Positions 44,256 to 52,027 of a stretch of DNA of 64,000 bases are shown here, piece by piece. The stretch is from Erwinia endophytica (GTDB lineage: Bacteria; Pseudomonadota; Gammaproteobacteria; Enterobacterales; Enterobacteriaceae). A program made the position numbers and the translations under genes. The notes beneath the pieces were generated by a model. That model made no database searches. It was not told where the DNA came from and saw only the letters and a program-made list of their open reading frames with translations. Every line of letters starts with the position of its first letter. The first letter of the stretch is position 1. The stretch covers positions 1-64,000 of the forward strand of contig NZ_RQVV01000057.1 of NCBI RefSeq assembly GCF_009295515.1, in the 5' to 3' direction.

Positions 44256-45524
44256 TTATTGTGTTGACTTCACTGGATAATCGGGTTTTTTGTCATTGCC
44301 AGCGATGTACGGACTCCATGGCTGGGCGCGGATAGTTTTGTCCGTTTGCCACACCACGTTGAACTGACCGTTATCTTCGATTTCACCAATCATCACTGGT
44401 TTATGTAGGTGGTGGTTGGTCTGATCCATGGTCAGGGTGAAACCGCTCGGCGCTTTAAAGGTTTGTCCGGCCATCGCCGCCCGTACTTTATCCACGTCGG
44501 TGGTGCCTGCTTTCTCCACGGCCTGTGCCCACATATGGATGCCGACATAGGTCGCTTCCATCGGGTCGTTGGTCACGGTGGTGCTGTAGTTCGGCAGGTT
44601 ATGTGCTTTGGCGTAAGCACGGTAGTTGGCTACGAACTGCTTGTTGACCGGATTATCGAGAGATTCAAAGTAGTTCCAGGCGGCCAGGTTGCCGACCAGG
44701 GGTTTGGTATCGATACCGCGCAGCTCTTCTTCGCCGACTGAGAAGGCGATGACCGGCACGTCGGTCGCTTTGATGCCCTGGTTGGCCAGCTCTTTGTAGA
44801 ACGGCACGTTGGAATCGCCATTAATGGTGGAAATCACGGCGGTTTTACCGCCCGCCGCGAATTTCTTGATATTGGAGACGATAGTTTGGTAATCGCTATA
44901 GCCGAACGGGGTATAGACCTCTTCAATATCGCTGTCTTTCACGCCTTTAGAATGCAGGAAGGCGCGCAGGATTTTGTTGGTGGTCCGCGGATAAACGTAG
45001 TCGGTACCCAACAGGAAGAAGCGTTTCGCGCTGCCGCCATCTTCGCTCATCAGGTATTCCACCGCCGGGATCGCTTGCTGATTAGGCGCCGCGCCGGTAT
45101 AGAACACATTTGGTGACATTTCTTCGCCTTCATACTGTACCGGGTAGAACAGCAGGCCGTTCAGTTCTTCAAATACCGGCAACACGGATTTGCGTGATAC
45201 TGAGGTCCAGCAACCAAACACCACGGCAACTTTATCTTGGGTCAGCAACTGGCGGGCTTTTTCTGCAAACAGCGGCCAGTTAGACGCCGGGTCAACCACG
45301 ACGGGCTGCAGTTTTTTCCCCAGCACGCCGCCTTTGGCGTTGATCTCATCAATGGTCATCAGCGCCACGTCTTTCAGCGGTGTTTCTGAAATGGCCATGG
45401 TGCCGGAAAGTGAGGACAAAATACCGACTTTAATGGTGTCCGCGGCCTGCGCACCCCATGCTAAACCCATACTCATCACGGTGGCGGAAAGTGCGAATGC
45501 CTTCAGTAACGAACGTCTTTTCAT
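44256..45524 (-). CDS. urtA: urea ABC transporter substrate-binding protein UrtA
   Basis: 422 residues. A signal peptide of ~27 residues starts with KRR (twin-Arg-like MKRRSLLKAF) and ends AQA-AD. The mature part has IKVGILSSLSGTMAISE, VFGCWTSVSRKSVLPVFE and NGLLFYPVQYEGEE, the hallmarks of UrtA and of the short-chain amide-binding AmiC/FmdD group. It captures urea in the periplasm. It is the first transporter gene, 27 bp after the GntR regulator. Confidence 0.93.
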   Translation of the reverse strand: MKRRSLLKAFALSATVMSMGLAWGAQAADTIKVGILSSLSGTMAISETPLKDVALMTIDEINAKGGVLGKKLQPVVVDPASNWPLFAEKARQLLTQDKVAVVFGCWTSVSRKSVLPVFEELNGLLFYPVQYEGEEMSPNVFYTGAAPNQQAIPAVEYLMSEDGGSAKRFFLLGTDYVYPRTTNKILRAFLHSKGVKDSDIEEVYTPFGYSDYQTIVSNIKKFAAGGKTAVISTINGDSNVPFYKELANQGIKATDVPVIAFSVGEEELRGIDTKPLVGNLAAWNYFESLDNPVNKQFVANYRAYAKAHNLPNYSTTVTNDPMEATYVGIHMWAQAVEKAGTTDVDKVRAAMAGQTFKAPSGFTLTMDQTNHHLHKPVMIGEIEDNGQFNVVWQTDKTIRAQPWSPYIAGNDKKPDYPVKSTQ

Positions 45525-45551
45525 TTGGCGAACCCTCAGGATATCGTTGAA

Positions 45552-46268
45552 TTATTGGGGTGGATCCAGTTGAAACCTTGCCTGCTGTAATCTGTGTAGT
45601 GTTATCTTTCTGACCTCGGCCTTACTGACGGAGATATGGGCGGTCAGAATGCGCTGCGCCTCCTCGCTTTGTTGCTGTGATACCGCCTGTAAAATACGGG
45701 CGTGTTCGTTATAGGTTGCGGCGATCCGGTCCTCACGGGTGAAGTCGAGGCGGCGGATGATGCGGATTTTTTCGGTCAGTTCCGCATGGATACGGGCCAT
45801 TTCACTGTTGCCTGCCGCCGCGACTATCGCCATATGGAAGGCCTCGTCGTGCAGGGAAACAGCAAGGCCTTCCTGCAGCTCTGGCTTATCTATCCAGAAG
45901 CGCTTGAGTTCGCTTAACAGGTCGCCGGCCCGGCCAGCAGGCATCGCGCAGAGGCGTCGAACCGCCTCGCACTCCAGCACAATGCGCAGGTCATACAGTT
46001 CTTCGAAATAGGCGAAATCAAACTGACGGACCTGCCAACCGCTGCGAAACCACACCTCGACGTAACCTTCGCGCTCCAGCCAGAACAGCGCCTGTCGTAC
46101 TGGCGTGCGACTGACTGCCATGCGTTCCGCCATTTCACTTTCGCTAAAGCGGTCACCGGGCATCAGGCGAAAGTCGAAGATGTCGTTTTTGATGGCCTGA
46201 TACACTTTTTCCGCCAGCGCTTCCGGGCGACTTTTGCTGCGTCGGGTGTGACGCTCCTGCATGCTCAC
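45552..46268 (-). CDS. GntR-family (FCD) regulator of the urea operon
   Basis: 238 residues: winged HTH (AIKNDIFDFRLMPGDRF, MAVSRTPVRQALFWLEREGYV) then an FCD domain (HDEAFHMAIVAAAGNSEMA, YNEHARILQAV). It lies within the operon between urea carboxylase (4-nt gap) and urtA. Its likely target is the palindrome before the first gene at 51700-51723, making an autoregulated circuit. Such genes are commonly annotated beside urea carboxylase. The ligand (urea, allophanate or another) is unknown. Confidence 0.85.
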   Translation of the reverse strand: MSMQERHTRRSKSRPEALAEKVYQAIKNDIFDFRLMPGDRFSESEMAERMAVSRTPVRQALFWLEREGYVEVWFRSGWQVRQFDFAYFEELYDLRIVLECEAVRRLCAMPAGRAGDLLSELKRFWIDKPELQEGLAVSLHDEAFHMAIVAAAGNSEMARIHAELTEKIRIIRRLDFTREDRIAATYNEHARILQAVSQQQSEEAQRILTAHISVSKAEVRKITLHRLQQARFQLDPPQ

Positions 46269-46272
46269 CTCT

Positions 46273-49200
46273 CTATTCCAGCCACAATAGTGCGTCGCCA
46301 GGACTGACCGGACGGCCAGGTTGACAGGTAATGCGTTTCACGCGGCCAGCCTGCGGCGCATTGATTGCCAACTCCATCTTCATGGCTTCGACGATGATCA
46401 CCGGCTGTCCGGCTGCCACTTCATCACCCGGTTTCACCAGAATTTTCCAGATGTTGCCGTTCAGATCCGCGCTGATCTGTAGTGCGCTGTCGTCCTCTTC
46501 CTCTGGCAGCAGGTTTTCTTCACTGGTCAGTGGCGCGCCTTCTTCTTCCTGTGCCCACAGTGCGACTTCAGCCTCAAAGGCCGTGGCCTGTTTTTGGCGG
46601 AAATCGGCGATGGACGCCGCGTTATCACTGAGGAACTGGGTATGTTCAGCAAAATCAAACACGCTTTCTTCGACCGTGATGGTGGCGCGGCCTTCACGGA
46701 AATCTTCGCGCAGCACATCCAGCTCGGCTTCACTGACCGGATAGAAGCGCACTTGATCAAAAAAGTGCAGCAGCCACGGTTCACTGGCGGCGAATTGCTC
46801 GTTTTTCAGGAATTTATTCCAGATAGGTAACGTGCGGCCAACCAACTGATAACCGCCGGGAGAGTCCATGCCGTAGATACACATATACATACCGCCAATA
46901 CCGACGGTGCCTTCGGCGGTGAAGGTCCGGGCTGGGTTGTACTTTGAACTCAACAGACGGTGACGTGGATCAATCGGTACGGCGCAAGGGGCGCCCAGAT
47001 AAACGTCACCCAGGCCGAGGATCAGATAGCTGGCATCGAAAATAGTCCGGCGAACGTCTTCGCGCGTCGCCAGCCCATTAATCCGCTGGATAAAATCGAC
47101 GTTGTTCGGCAACCACGGCGCAGTGGCGCGCACGGTTTCTTTATAACGCTCAACAGCACCCAGGGTGGCGCTGTCCTCGAAGGCCATCGGCAGATGCACA
47201 ATGCGCGAGGGCACTTTCATCTGGCGGACGTCGCCGAGATTTTTCTCCAGATCCAGCAGCAGGTTCAGCAACTGTTGCTGGCCGATAATGCGGCTGTCGT
47301 AGCGGATCTGTAGCGAGCGAACGCCCGGAGACAGTTCTGCGATGCCTGGCTGGCCGGTTTCGCGCAGCGCGGTCATCAGCAGGTGTACCCGCAGGCGCAG
47401 CGCCAGATCCAGCACGTTGTCGCCATACTCTATCAGGATGTAGTTATCGCCAGCCTGACGATAGACCGCGGTTGGGGTAAGGGCGGTGGCTTTAATCGCC
47501 GCCAGCACGGTAGCGGAACCGTTGGCCGTTGTCGCCAGCGAGGGCGCGTCGAAGCCTGGCATGCTGGTGCTACGCAGGCAGTCCACGCTCTCTTGCTGAG
47601 CTTTTTCCAGGGCGAGGGCTTCGTCAAAGCTAATGGGATGGAAGCGAATACGATCGCCAGGTTTGACCTGGCCGACTTTCCACAATTCGGCTTTGGCGAT
47701 GGTGACCGGGCAGACGAAGCCGCCAAGACTGGGTCCGTCACGGGTGAGAATGACCGGGAAATCGCCAGTAAAGTTCACCGCGCCGATAGCGTATTCACAG
47801 TCGTGGACGTTGGAAGGATGCAGTCCCGCTTCACCGCCGTTAGCGCGGGTCCAGCTCGGTTTGGGGCCAACCAGACGAACGCCCAGACGGTTAGAGTTAT
47901 AGTGAACCTGCCACTCGCTGGCAAAAAATTCGTCGATGGATTCCTGGGTGAAGAAGTCCGGCGCGCCATGCGGCCCGTACAGGACACCAATGCGCCATTC
48001 ATCGCCGTAAGTCGGGATCAATGAAGCATCCACTGCTTGTGGTGCGCTCACCGGCGCGGGAGTGGTGCAGGCGGCCAGTTCTGGCTGAGAAATAGCCAGC
48101 ATATCCGCCACGCGTAACGTCCGTCCGGCATGGCCGCCAAACTGACCGAGCGCGAAAGTCGAACGACTGCCAAGGTACTCCGGTACGTCAAAGCCGTTGC
48201 GTACCGCCAGGTAAGTGCGGCAGCCCATCGGCGCCCGACCTATCGTCAGGGTTTGCCCGGCTTTCACTGTGACGGGTTGCCAGTAGCTGACGGGGGCGTC
48301 ATCCAGCGTCGCCGGGCATTCTGCGCCGGTTAAGGCGATAACCGTGTCGCTGTGAAAACGCAACGTTGGGCCCTGCAGGGTGAATTCCAGTCCGGCGGCT
48401 TGTTCGGCGTTGCCAACGATACGGTTTGCCAGACGGAAGGCGAAATCATCCATGGGGCCGGAAGGTGGTACCCCGATGTCCCAGTACCCGAGGCGGCCAG
48501 GGTAATCCTGAATGCTGCTCCAGGTTCCGGGCTGTAACACTTCCACCACGTTGGCGCCTGGGGTGAAGCTGTCCAGCATCCGCGTCCAGACGTCACCACG
48601 GTGGAACGCCTGAGTCGCCACAATTTGACGCAGATAATCGAGATTCGTGGCGATGCCGTGCAGGCGGGTTTCATTGAGTGCCTGGGCCATTTTGGCCAGC
48701 GCGGCTTCGCGATTTTCGGCATGCACGATCAGTTTGGCGATCATCGGGTCGTAAAACGCCGACACGTCAGTACCGGTGCTGATCCACCCGTCTACCCGTA
48801 CCCCTGCCGGGAAGTGAACTTCGGTCAGCACACCGGGGCTGGGCTGGAAATTTTTCAGCGGATCTTCGGCATAGATACGGACTTCAATTGCTGCGCCCTG
48901 CGGTGCCTGCGCCATGCGCGCCCAGTCCAGAGCGTCGCCTGCCGCCACGCGCAGCATGCATTCCACCAGATCCAGACCGGTAACGCATTCGGTGACCGGA
49001 TGCTCAACCTGCAGGCGCGTATTGACCTCCAGGAAGAAAAACTCATCACGTTCCGCATCGTAAATATATTCAACGGTACCCGCGCTACGGTAGTTAACCA
49101 ACTCGCCCAGCTTCACCGCCGACGCTAACAGGGCGGCGCGGGTATTTTCCGGCAGGTTGGGGGCCGGTGTTTCTTCCACCACTTTCTGGTTACGGCGCTG

Positions 49201-49890
49201 TAATGAACAGTCGCGTTCGCCAAGGGCGATTACCTTGCCTTTACCATCGCCAAAGATTTGCACTTCAACATGGCGGGCGCGATCGATGCAGCGCTCTAGA
49301 AATACACCCGCGTCGCTGAAAAATTGTTCGCCCAGGCGGCGTACGCTTTCCCAGGCATTGCGCAGCGCATCGGCATCCGCGCAGCGTGTCAGACCGATAC
49401 CGCCGCCGCCCGCGGTGCTTTTCAGCATCACCGGATAGCCAATGTTATCCGCCGCGCTCAGCGCTTCTTCCAGTGAGTTCAGTAACGGTGTACCGGGCGT
49501 CATTGGCACGCCAGCGGCGGCAGCCAGTTCACGGGCGCGATGTTTCAGGCCAAACTCACCGATTTGCTGCGCGGTTGGGCCGACAAAGACGATCCCGGCT
49601 TCTTCGCAGGCGGCGGCAAACGGCAGGCTTTCTGAAAGAAAGCCATATCCCGGCCAGATTGCCTGTGCGCCCGTTTCTTTGGCCGCCGCAAGGATTTTGT
49701 CGATGCGCAAATAGCTGTCGCTGGCTTTCTCGCCGCCCAGCGCAATGGCGAGGTCAGCGTCTTTAACATGTTGCGCATTCTTATCTGCGGCAGAATATAT
49801 CGCTACGCTGGTGATGCCCAGTCGCTTTAGCGTACGAATGGCGCGACAGGCAATTTCGCCGCGGTTGGCGATCAGAACGGTATTAAACAT
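46273..49890 (-). CDS. uca: urea carboxylase
   Basis: 1205 residues, the usual length. The biotin carboxylase domain runs from residue 1 to ~445 (IANRGEIACRAIRTLKRLG, GYPVMLKSTAGGGGIGLTR, EVNTRLQVEHPVTE). The urea carboxyltransferase part follows, with its two KipA/KipI-like segments (GVPPSGPMDDFAFRLANRI and THL-type patches), and the C-terminal biotinyl domain has EAMKME with Lys ~1171. It uses ATP, bicarbonate and biotin to convert urea to allophanate. The start at 49890 has AAGGAGA and overlaps the hydrolase gene by 8 nt. Confidence 0.95.
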   Translation of the reverse strand: MFNTVLIANRGEIACRAIRTLKRLGITSVAIYSAADKNAQHVKDADLAIALGGEKASDSYLRIDKILAAAKETGAQAIWPGYGFLSESLPFAAACEEAGIVFVGPTAQQIGEFGLKHRARELAAAAGVPMTPGTPLLNSLEEALSAADNIGYPVMLKSTAGGGGIGLTRCADADALRNAWESVRRLGEQFFSDAGVFLERCIDRARHVEVQIFGDGKGKVIALGERDCSLQRRNQKVVEETPAPNLPENTRAALLASAVKLGELVNYRSAGTVEYIYDAERDEFFFLEVNTRLQVEHPVTECVTGLDLVECMLRVAAGDALDWARMAQAPQGAAIEVRIYAEDPLKNFQPSPGVLTEVHFPAGVRVDGWISTGTDVSAFYDPMIAKLIVHAENREAALAKMAQALNETRLHGIATNLDYLRQIVATQAFHRGDVWTRMLDSFTPGANVVEVLQPGTWSSIQDYPGRLGYWDIGVPPSGPMDDFAFRLANRIVGNAEQAAGLEFTLQGPTLRFHSDTVIALTGAECPATLDDAPVSYWQPVTVKAGQTLTIGRAPMGCRTYLAVRNGFDVPEYLGSRSTFALGQFGGHAGRTLRVADMLAISQPELAACTTPAPVSAPQAVDASLIPTYGDEWRIGVLYGPHGAPDFFTQESIDEFFASEWQVHYNSNRLGVRLVGPKPSWTRANGGEAGLHPSNVHDCEYAIGAVNFTGDFPVILTRDGPSLGGFVCPVTIAKAELWKVGQVKPGDRIRFHPISFDEALALEKAQQESVDCLRSTSMPGFDAPSLATTANGSATVLAAIKATALTPTAVYRQAGDNYILIEYGDNVLDLALRLRVHLLMTALRETGQPGIAELSPGVRSLQIRYDSRIIGQQQLLNLLLDLEKNLGDVRQMKVPSRIVHLPMAFEDSATLGAVERYKETVRATAPWLPNNVDFIQRINGLATREDVRRTIFDASYLILGLGDVYLGAPCAVPIDPRHRLLSSKYNPARTFTAEGTVGIGGMYMCIYGMDSPGGYQLVGRTLPIWNKFLKNEQFAASEPWLLHFFDQVRFYPVSEAELDVLREDFREGRATITVEESVFDFAEHTQFLSDNAASIADFRQKQATAFEAEVALWAQEEEGAPLTSEENLLPEEEDDSALQISADLNGNIWKILVKPGDEVAAGQPVIIVEAMKMELAINAPQAGRVKRITCQPGRPVSPGDALLWLE

Positions 49891-51685
49891 GTGGGGTCTC
49901 CTTGCGGGCCAGCCAGTTGCGCCAGCCGCCAAATTCGGTAATGTCGGTGGCGTGTGCCAGCACGGCTGGTTCACAGATAAAACCTTTTACCTGTCGGCCA
50001 TCGATCAGTTCCAACGTACCTATCCCTAATGGTGCGGGGATCTCCGCCACGAATTCGCCGAAGCGAGCCAGTGGGACATCCCACAATTCGACGATGACCG
50101 GGGCGCCGTCACGGCTTTTTACCAGGCCTGGCTTGGCAGGGGTGGTGTTGGCCAGAGCGTACAGGCGGTAGCAGGGGGCGGTTTTTGTCTCTTCAACCAG
50201 CACGGCATTGCGGCTGGTCAACTGGTGATTGAGTGGCATGCCGGTCAGGTGGGCGCCGACCACGGCAACCTGAACATGCAGTGCAGAGGCTGGCAGGGCG
50301 GGACGGATAGCCGGCAGGGCTTTGCCGGTCGCGCCAAGCGTGAGCGCCAACTGGGCCTGCCATTTTTGTCCGAGGGTCGCCAGGGCGCGGTCATACCAGG
50401 CCGGAGCAATCAACGTGATGCCCGCCGGCAGGCCATCTTCACGGAAGGGACCCGGTAGCGCCAGTGCGGACAGGTCAGCCAGATTAGTGAAGTTGGTATA
50501 GGTGCCAAACTGTGAGTTATAGCGCACCGGCTCTTCTTTCATCTCTTCCAGCGTGTGGATGGTCGGTGAGGTTGGCACCACCAGCGCATCAAACTGGCTG
50601 AGCGTCTGTTGGATCTGGCGGCTCAGTTCCGCCCGCAGGTATTCCGCTTTGTAAGCATCGACCGCGCTGTAGTTTTTTCCGTTGGCGACGATGCCATACA
50701 CCACCGGATCCATCTCGTCTTTACGATCCAGCATCTGGCCTACGGCAGCGGTACGTTCCGCGACCCATGGGCCATAGTAGAGCTGCTCTGCTAACTGATG
50801 GAATAGGGAGAAATCAATCGGATGCAGTGTGGCGCCCATCGCCTGCAGGGCGACCAGTGATTTTTCCCACGCGGCTTCAGCCTGAGTATCGCCAAAGAAG
50901 GTTGGATGCGCCGGGATGGCCAGTCTGGGTGCGGTGGACAGCGCCGCGGGCGCCAGGCCTGGATTCACACGGGAATAGGCGTCGCTGGCGTCATAGCCGC
51001 CTGCACAGGTGGTGGCAAGAAACGCATCTTCCACTGTCAGCGCAAAGACCGAAATCGTGTCGTTCAGACGGCAAGCCGGAACCACGCCGGTGGCGGACAG
51101 CCAGCCTTTGGTTGGTTTCAGGCCGACGATATTATTGAATCCTGCGGGCACGCGTCCGGAACCCGCGGTATCGGTGCCCAGCGCAAAACACACCAGGCCG
51201 CGTGCGGTAACGGATGCGGAACCTGAGCTGGAACCGCCGCTGACATAGTCAGGATTAAAGGTGTTTTTCACCGCGCCAAAAGGGGAACGGGTGCCAACCA
51301 GGCCCGTCGCGTACTGATCGAGGTTGGTTTTACCCAGTACCACCGCACCTGCCGCTTTCAGATTCGCGACGGCGGTGGCATCCGCATCGGCCAGGTAGGT
51401 CAGCGCCGGGCAGGCTGCCGTGGTGGGCCAGCCTGCCACATCAATATTATCCTTCACCGCGAACGGCACGCCAAACAGCGGCAGCGAAGCCGGATTTTGC
51501 TGCCAGGCGGCCAACAGTGGTTCTATCTGAGCGCGGAGCTGAGCAGGCGTCGCGAGGTAAATCCAGGCGTTATCCTCGGCAGATAAAGTGGACAGCAGGG
51601 ACTCAAGTGTTGCCAGCACATCCTGGGGATGTTGCTGATGGTGCTGCTGCCAGTCGTTCAGGGTGAAGCCAGTGGTCAGAGCCAT
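49883..51685 (-). CDS. atzF: allophanate hydrolase
   Basis: 600 residues. An amidase-signature domain has Lys78 in AVKDNID, the GGSSSGSA loop (150-157) and nucleophile Ser176 in TAGSGRVP. It is followed by the C-terminal allophanate-hydrolase domain (~465-600: VAVVGAHLTGMPLN, CEPAVL near the end). It hydrolyses allophanate to ammonia and CO2. It is the first gene of the minus-strand urea operon. With uca it replaces urease, of which no gene is seen in the window. Confidence 0.95.
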   Translation of the reverse strand: MALTTGFTLNDWQQHHQQHPQDVLATLESLLSTLSAEDNAWIYLATPAQLRAQIEPLLAAWQQNPASLPLFGVPFAVKDNIDVAGWPTTAACPALTYLADADATAVANLKAAGAVVLGKTNLDQYATGLVGTRSPFGAVKNTFNPDYVSGGSSSGSASVTARGLVCFALGTDTAGSGRVPAGFNNIVGLKPTKGWLSATGVVPACRLNDTISVFALTVEDAFLATTCAGGYDASDAYSRVNPGLAPAALSTAPRLAIPAHPTFFGDTQAEAAWEKSLVALQAMGATLHPIDFSLFHQLAEQLYYGPWVAERTAAVGQMLDRKDEMDPVVYGIVANGKNYSAVDAYKAEYLRAELSRQIQQTLSQFDALVVPTSPTIHTLEEMKEEPVRYNSQFGTYTNFTNLADLSALALPGPFREDGLPAGITLIAPAWYDRALATLGQKWQAQLALTLGATGKALPAIRPALPASALHVQVAVVGAHLTGMPLNHQLTSRNAVLVEETKTAPCYRLYALANTTPAKPGLVKSRDGAPVIVELWDVPLARFGEFVAEIPAPLGIGTLELIDGRQVKGFICEPAVLAHATDITEFGGWRNWLARKETPHV

Positions 51686-51699
51686 AAGTTGAATTCCAT

Positions 51700-51723
51700 C
51701 TTGTATACCAGTTGGTATTCAAG
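51700..51723. promoter_or_regulatory. palindromic operator before the urea operon
   Basis: CTTGTATACCA-GT-TGGTATTCAAG has 11-bp arms with one mismatch, 15 bp upstream of the allophanate hydrolase start. The symmetry and length fit an FCD-GntR site; the operon's own GntR gene is the candidate binder. Confidence 0.75.
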
Positions 51724-51896
51724 TAAGCAAAATCCATGCCATATGACTAACGTGATGAATTGGTAAGTAATTGTGATGGATTGGCCAATATTGTGCACAA
51801 TAAGTGTGCAATGAATGAGCAAAAATGGGGCGTCAGGAGAGGGCGCGGAGTGGTTTGGCGCCTGGCGTTTTCAGACCGGGTAGCGGGAGTATGGAT
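51724..51896. other. promoter spacer of the urea operon
   Basis: Non-coding stretch between the urea operator and the ATPase terminator. AT-rich near the operator, where the promoter should lie. I see no other structure. Confidence 0.4.
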
Positions 51897-51935
51897 GGGC
51901 TAATAAAATGTCTCGCGCCAGGGATGGCGCGAGAC
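51897..51935 (-). terminator. terminator of the P-type ATPase gene
   Basis: On the minus strand an 11-bp stem GTCTCGCGCCA / TGGCGCGAGAC is followed by ATTTTATTA. It lies about 90 bp after the stop. Confidence 0.75.
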
Positions 51936-52027
51936 GAGTGAGACAGGCAATAGCGGATTGACGTTTCTATGCTCCAGGTGCGACTAACGCGCCGGAGGTT
52001 TGAAGTATCACCTGCACTGACGCCGTA

